A DNA stretch of 64,000 nucleotides from the NCBI GenBank assembly GCA_015680685.1, contig MNCI01022611.1, positions 1,520,645 to 1,584,644 of the forward strand, given 5' to 3'. The notes under the pieces are model-generated. The model was not told where the DNA came from, made no database searches, and was given only the letters and a program-made list of their open reading frames with translations. The position numbers and the translations under genes were made by a program. This DNA comes from Gnetum montanum (lineage: Eukaryota; Streptophyta; Gnetopsida; Gnetales; Gnetaceae). Positions 59,156-64,000 of this stretch are shown here, piece by piece; the stretch's first letter is position 1, and every line of letters begins with the position of its first letter.

Positions 59156-59730
59156 TGTGGCATCCCATCCCCAAATGTCATGAAAAACGTCAAATATAAG
59201 ATATATTAGACATTATGCATATGAAAAAAACATACCAAATGCAAAATATAAGTGATATTTAGCATTATGTATAAATAAAATAATAGGAAAAATTTAAAAA
59301 AAGAAATAAAAGAATGCTTTATTGATATGGAAAAGTGTATCCAGATCATGCTCTTAGAGTGTTCCTTAGGGTTTTCTTCCTTTGGCATCTATTCCTTAGA
59401 GGCAATCTAGCACTACCACCACGGTTAGGCCTATAACTTGGCTAGAAGGGATGGCCAATCCACTTCCTATCCTACTTCACCCAACCCCCTTTTCTCACCT
59501 CTCTAGGCTCCACAACTCCATGTTGGCACAACCTCTAACCCTAGGTATAAATGCCTTAGGTCAAACCCCCAAAAGGTTACCTCAAGAGACAAATCTATTA
59601 TTACGACATGCTCTTTTGGGTCTTAATCAGAACTACCATTTTAGGTCTTGTTAAGACAACAATAACATTTTTTATCAAGAGACACCATCTTCATTATGCA
59701 ACTGCATACTTTGGGAATGGGGATGTGATA
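59156..59730 (-). repeat. 5' LTR of element E (575 bp)
   Basis: In plus orientation TGTGGCATCC to GATGTGATA, followed by the target duplication GAAGT. Clearly similar to 52560-53128 over the whole length, with scattered, mostly transition, differences. The readings 59388-59206 and 59451-59654 are chance frames. Confidence 0.9.
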
Positions 59731-59995
59731 GAAGTCACGTAGCCTTGGCATTGATATTAAAAATTCATTTATTAGGAAGATTTATAGGAATAGCTAACAT
59801 ACATTTAATAACCAAATCAACATGTATAGATGTTAGATTATGCCAAGAAGCATACTTAATTAAGTAACTAGAAAAAAGTTTGAAGAATAAGTTATTTCTA
59901 AGATATACCGATCTAGTGCCAATTGTCCTTTGTGGAGACTTCAATGCAAAAGTTTGAAGTAGTGCTTATCAATTCTTAAAATATGGATGTATAAA
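59731..59995 (+). pseudogene. CCR4-like EEP fragment of element F, 3' part
   Basis: Continues from 52559. Plus strand ALALILKIHLLGRF, then IANIHLITKSTCIDVRLCQ, then VPIVLCGDFNAKV and SAYQFLKYG (about 59745-59985). It keeps the catalytic-type GDFN that E has lost. In-frame stops: TAA after LIK and TGA after NAKV. After 59995 the frame decays; E has the 1.66-kb extra block just beyond the corresponding point. Confidence 0.75.
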
Positions 59996-60846
59996 ATAAT
60001 TCTCTAGAAGATGAATTTAATTTAAAGAATTTTTTTCCATAAATTCAACATAAAATTTGATTAGCTAGTGCATATTTTGCTTACTTTGAATCTTCAATAT
60101 ATAAAATAGATTCCAGAATTCAAGAATAGATGATGTTGATGGATAGTACTCATCAAGAATCATAATTTAGTAATTACTCTACCATGATTAATGAATATTA
60201 GTCAATAACATTCTTTATTAAGATCCTAGATTGTATTTAGTACAATGTTCGATTCTTCCAATTTATCAAATTATTAGAGTTAATTTCTAAGGAAGAAGTT
60301 GAGAACAATCATGATCAAGCCCTTCCATCCTGAACAAGACCATATGATCATATACCACTTATGGAAAAACTAAAACTACTTCCACAAATTCCTAAGGTTG
60401 ATCAAGATTTGGCAGTATCCTAACCTTACTTTTATTTAGGATTTTCATAATTTTCTTTATTTTTAATTTATATTTTAATTAGATAAGTAAAATATCTAGT
60501 ATAATGTAAGTTGGGAATAAGGATTTTCCCTACCTTAACTTGGATAATTGGCTATGAGTGTTACTTTGTATGACTTTGGTTAGGAGTGGTAATTGGTGAT
60601 TGGTAGATCTTTAATTCACCTTTTGTTATTATCTTAGAAAATGAGGCAAGTATTCATAAAGTAATATTTAATTTCCCATATATTCTTCTCACATATATTT
60701 TGTTTGTAGAATAAACAAGAGGATATGAATATATACAATTTCAAGCCCAAAGGAGAAATCAAATTATTAGAACACAGAAGCATAAAAGGATCATTGGAGT
60801 TGGAAAAAGATAGTGAACATGGACTCGTTCAAGGATAAATGAAGCT
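59996..60846 (+). other. 3' interior of element F, shared with E
   Basis: Non-coding; aligns inverted with E 53150-53957. Homology ends within a few bases of 60846, before the polypurine tract, where D's LTR begins. Confidence 0.75.
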
Positions 60847-61688
60847 TGATGGGATGCGATATCACATCCCCTGTGATATCACGTACGCGATATCGCATCC
60901 CTCACGATATCACGTATGCAATATCGCGTCTTCCCTATGATATTGCGTATGCGATATCGCAATCCACCACAATGTCTATAAATAAGAAGTGGCTCTCCAT
61001 TTTTTGATAATTAGGAGTTAGAAGTAGCGAAGCTCTCACAGTTTGATCCCTCTAGAGTTAGATTATTTTTTCCATGTTTTCCCACAGTGTGGTGAATGTA
61101 ATTGTATGGCATTCTTTATTCGAGTGAGATGTACTTGGACACACACATGAACGACAATAAAGATCGAGATTACTTTATCATTGCAGCATTCACTTTGTTA
61201 TTTATTTGTTTATTTATTTAATGTTCACCCTTAAACTCCTAGAATGCGGAACGAGTACGACTTGATTACGAGCATTTAAGTGTAACTACTTGGTAGCCCA
61301 GTGGCGTAGCTGGGATCTACGCTTGGTAATCTTAGTGGTAGTCGTGCACAAGGTCCAAGATGTGTATGGTTGATCAAGGAATCGACTGCTCATCACACTT
61401 AGGCTAGATTAGACTTTCTTACCTTTTCCCTCCTAGCTTAGCTTAGTTAATATTATTTCCCATTGCCTTCAAGAGTAGAGTTAGAATTAGGAACACATCA
61501 TACACCTTACTCTAGACTAAACCATACGTGACAAAGCTAATAACTAGTCCAAGTGGGAAGACAACGAATTGTGGCCTAAGGTTAATGATCTAGGTGCCAC
61601 AACTAGTTCATCTACGGAGTTCAACCGGATCACGCGTGCTACGCTCGTATTCATATGGTTGAGTGTAGGGGTACCTAGCCACTCATCA
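60847..61688 (+). repeat. 5' LTR of element D (842 bp)
   Basis: TGATGGGATGCG to ACTCATCA. TATA box TATAAATA at 60977-60984. Just after it are transcript-start-like sequences and an AATAAAG near 61158. The start is placed at TGATG by analogy with A-C (TGATRA) and because homology to E ends there. Confidence 0.82.
60853..60965 (+). repeat. Palindromic tandem array in the U3 of element D
   Basis: About 3.5 units of roughly 31-33 bases, each made of two palindromic halves: GCGATATCGC and GATATCACGTA(C/T). Instances: GCGATATCAC (60856), GATATCACGTACGCGATATC (from 60874), GCAATATCGC (60917 region) and GCGATATCGC (60952-60961). It lies directly upstream of the TATA box. Confidence 0.85.
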
Positions 61689-61689
61689 T

Positions 61690-61707
61690 AGGCACCGTTG
61701 CTGAGGA
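61690..61707 (+). promoter_or_regulatory. Primer binding site of element D
   Basis: AGGCACCGTTGCTGAGGA, one base after the LTR. It matches the tRNA-Asp complement with a few changes (first T to A, CpG to CA or TG, one further G to A). Confidence 0.82.
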
Positions 61708-61830
61708 ATGGTGCTAGTTATCTAGATTAGTTATATCATACAAGGTCGTTGAATAGGAATTAATGATATATCTCTTAGAAATAAGTAATTATAAAAAGTC
61801 ACACATAAATTCACACACAGTTTCACAATC

Positions 61831-63823
61831 ATGCATCTCCTACAAGAGCACGATAACACCACACTTAGTGAGGAAGTTCATTGGAGGACCAACGAACTAT
61901 ATGATGATGAAGATTGGAGTATACAACCTGAAGTGGGACTTTCTTATAAACATGAACAAAAACAACTTCATCACAATGCACAGAAGCATAACTTACCCGA
62001 TGAAGATGAACCCCCACTGGCCACTACAAGCCTAATGCAAATAAAGAGGTCGTTCAAATCTCACATAGGCATCATAAAGAGAGCCATCTACCTAGGCTCG
62101 ATTTAAACAACTTTCTTAAATTTTCAGGAGGCTATGACTTAGATCCGCATCAACATTTACTAGCCTTCTATGATGCCTACACATGGAACAACATTGATAA
62201 CGGGTGGCAAAAACTTAAGCTTTTTCCTATGAAACTCGTTGACCAAGCAAAAGTATGGTATAGGTTGTTGAAACCAAATTCGATATGATGCTGGTCAACA
62301 ATGGTAGAAGTCTTTAACGAAAAATATCAAACCTATGTAAGAGTGTCAACCTTGAGGAAACAAATCCAAGGATGGAAACAAGTAAAACATGAACCCTTGG
62401 ACATGGCCTTAGAAAGATATTATTCACTATTAAACAACTGTCCAGGCCATGGGTTTTTTGAGGAAAGGCTAATGTACCATATCATTTATGGGCTATGTAA
62501 TGAAACAAGAGAGACCTTAGGAACATATGCCCAAGGTCAACTATACGAACTATGAACCCATCAAATCTAGGAGCTTATTACCAGGGTAGCAAAAGAAGAA
62601 GGAGAACTAGCTCAATGGGAGAGTGTTGAAAAACATCAACGGGACCAAAATCTCAACTTAACAAAGGTCCATGATCATAACAAGGAGAGATCAACTAATC
62701 TCAAGGTGGAAACATCCTCTTTGCCAATACAACAATCATTAGAAGAAGTTAAGGCAAAGATCAATAAGATGTTGGAATGGATGTATCAAAAGCGTGGAGA
62801 ATATATCAACAATATTGGAGAAAGAGTTTTGAACACCCAAGAAGTAGGACAAAAAATTAGACATTCAGAAAAAAAGAATGAAGGGAATAGGTGTTCAACT
62901 GCTAATCATACATATGAATGCAACATATGCTTGTACGATCACCCCAAAGGCCAATGCCCAATATTGCTACATTTATATGAGCATTGGGAAAACATGTTAC
63001 ATCCAGAGTTCATACAGAGATCCTGTGTTCGATCATAGTGGAAACCATCCCAGTTGTGGGGAAGACCACCCTTAGACTGGAGGCATCCTTCATATTTTCT
63101 GAACTCGAATGCTTATCACGTTCAACATCCTGTTTCTCCAACTGGGCCACCACACTTTGTCTCACCACACTACTATTCTTCACAATACTATCAACCCATG
63201 CCTCCAATGCAACCACCAGCTTGTGCACCTTTTATTCCTACTAACTTTCAACATTCTTATCCTTTCCCTCCTTCCACATCACCACCAACTGCCCCTAACG
63301 TACCTACACCACTCAACCCATGAACAACACTTGTTCTACTGCTACTAACAATAGTGAAAAGCCTCCTCAACATCAAAAGCGTCCTTTATTTAAACACGGC
63401 TGTAGGAAGGGACAACACAATTCTGAGGCCACTACATCTTCCAACCCAGCACAAGTCCAGCAATGTGGTGCATCCTTACCTTCGAACCCAATGCCTCATG
63501 TAACTTCATCAGGGCCACCAACTAACACTCCAACAACCATATGGCCCAATGAACACAACCAAGGGAGGCATCATCCTAATCCTTGCATATCATCTAACGG
63601 TCCCAAACATCATAGTGGGTCAACTCGTTATCTGGGAACTACATCATATAAAGTGCCCCACTATGCTTATTATAATCAAGTGTGTGAACCCCAATGGGGT
63701 AAGTATGGACTAGTTTCAATACTTCTAACGTGTAAGGATCCTTATCTTTCATTTAATAATCCTTTCCATACTCAACCAATTAGTTATGAGGATACCCCCC
63801 ATTTCAAAGACAAGCAGGATTAA
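61831..63823 (+). pseudogene. gag: Gag of element D, nearly open
   Basis: The N-terminal part from ATG 61831 reads MHLLQEHDNTTLSEEVHWRT (91 codons). A frameshift near 62090 leads into the gag core LNNFLKFSGGYDLDPHQHLL and AKVWYRLLKPNSI, then, after a TGA, MVEVFNEKYQTYVRVSTLRK and NNCPGHGFFEERLMYHIIYG: the PF03732-type core. After two more stops the same frame continues through a Lys/Glu-rich stretch to a zinc knuckle CX2CX3HX4C at 62919-62957, complete here. A Pro/His/Ser/Gln-rich tail follows to 63323, and a second open frame 63320-63823 continues it by a -1 or +2 shift. Gag would form the virus-like particle and bind RNA. Confidence 0.82.
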
Positions 63824-64000
63824 TAACCACTTTTTATTTTTTCTTTGATTTTACAACCTTTTGTTTTCTAGTTTTTCATTTTTCAACTTTTTGTTCTATC
63901 TTTTTGTGTTTTTTTCTTTTTACGTTTTTGTAAGTAACCTTGTCTATAAATAAAACACTCATGTGGATCATTGATTGAGGAGTGTTCTATGTTATTAAGT
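63824..64000 (+). other. T-rich tract after gag of element D
   Basis: Two adjacent stops (TAATAA) are followed by about 100 bases of T-rich, pyrimidine-rich sequence without an ORF. In autonomous Athila elements protease would follow. Whether D has pol lies beyond the window. Confidence 0.5.

Larger units (their letters stand above)
52560..59730 (-). mobile_element. Element E: pol-less LTR element carrying a CCR4-like gene fragment (7.2 kb)
   Basis: LTRs at 52560-53128 and 59156-59730 flanked by a perfect target duplication GAAGT (52555-52559 and 59731-59735). Primer site at 59142-59153 and polypurine tract near 53133-53142 give minus-strand orientation. The 6.0-kb interior has no gag, protease, RT or integrase signature in any frame that I could read. 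In transcription order it holds: leader; tRNA-like motifs; a CAC-rich tract; a 5S-like segment; an intronless CCR4-type EEP fragment; an extra 1.66-kb palindrome-rich block absent from F; and a 3' region shared with F. It must have moved with enzymes from another element. Confidence 0.88.
33109..60846 (+). mobile_element. Element F: pol-less LTR element carrying a CCR4-like fragment, split by G, C and E
   Basis: F is an older relative of element E in the opposite orientation. Its own segments are 33109-34845, 40403-42912, 52300-52559 and 59731-60846, about 5.6 kb. The gaps are filled by elements G, C and E. The target duplications GATAG (around C) and GAAGT (around E) rejoin F cleanly, and the rejoined order matches E's interior from primer site to polypurine region. 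F has a 573-bp 5' LTR and an initiator-Met-type primer site. The 3' LTR is absent; homology to E stops within about 15 bases of where E's polypurine tract begins, exactly where element D's LTR starts. No gag, RT or integrase is detectable. Confidence 0.8.
60847..64000 (+). mobile_element. Element D: 5' part of an Athila-like retrotransposon
   Basis: A single LTR, a tRNA-Asp-type primer site and a gag region, running off the right end. R-U5 (61100-61688) is related to A, B and C; U3 is distinct. CpG sites are far better preserved than elsewhere in the window and gag has few stops, so D is the youngest insertion here. The bases just before it are AAGCT; if D is complete, the same five should follow its 3' LTR beyond the window, followed by the rest of element F. 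Confidence 0.85.

Noticed and set aside
60859-60871. Start of F's 3' LTR at TATCACATCCCC, which equals the E LTR start
   Set aside because: The match ends after 12 bases and the string is part of D's own tandem unit, so it is probably coincidence.

Overview
This window looks like intergenic DNA from a large, repeat-rich plant nuclear genome. It is AT-rich, holds no intact host gene, and is made almost wholly of nested, decayed LTR retrotransposons of plant type: Athila-like and Del/Tekay-like Ty3/gypsy, and a Tork-like Ty1/copia. A gymnosperm or another giant-genome seed plant is my best guess, but that is inference. CpG sites are mostly changed to TG or CA, and reading frames are full of TAG/TGA stops where CAG, CAA or CGA would be expected. 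This fits long-term methylation decay.

Layout. 1-6739: the 3' part of Athila-like element A (+): integrase tail, spacer, a long post-pol ORF and the 3' LTR. 6745-8640: a decayed coiled-coil ORF and an LTR-like promoter region. 8640-12290 and 25268-about 28060: a Del/Tekay-like element H (-) split by element B. 12291-25267: complete Athila-like element B (-), with a GGTAG target duplication, tRNA-Asp-type primer site, gag, protease, RT, RNase H, integrase and post-pol ORF. 28205-30490: a LINE fragment (+). 30490-31560: an LTR-like region with a dense palindrome array. 32560-33072: a possible FCP1-like phosphatase fragment (-). 33109-60846: element F (+), an old LTR element without pol, split by G (34846-40402, copia-like, -), C (42913-52299, Athila-like, -, TSD GATAG) and E (52560-59730, -, TSD GAAGT). 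60847-64000: the 5' LTR, primer site and gag of Athila-like element D (+), the least decayed element here.

The most unusual content is the E/F family. Both elements have about 570-bp LTRs, an initiator-Met-type primer site and no detectable gag, RT or integrase. Both carry the same captured host-like fragment, an intronless CCR4-type endonuclease/exonuclease/phosphatase (EEP) segment, plus a 5S-rRNA-like segment. E has inserted antisense into F exactly within F's copy of the captured gene. The four Athila-like LTR types share R-U5 sequence and the LTR ends, but each carries its own set of palindromic repeats between the LTR start and the TATA box.

The elements are parasites of each other rather than a working pathway. 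A, B, C and D are one Athila-like superfamily. E and F lack their own enzymes and would have needed proteins from another element. I do not see any gene that could be expected to make a full-length functional protein.
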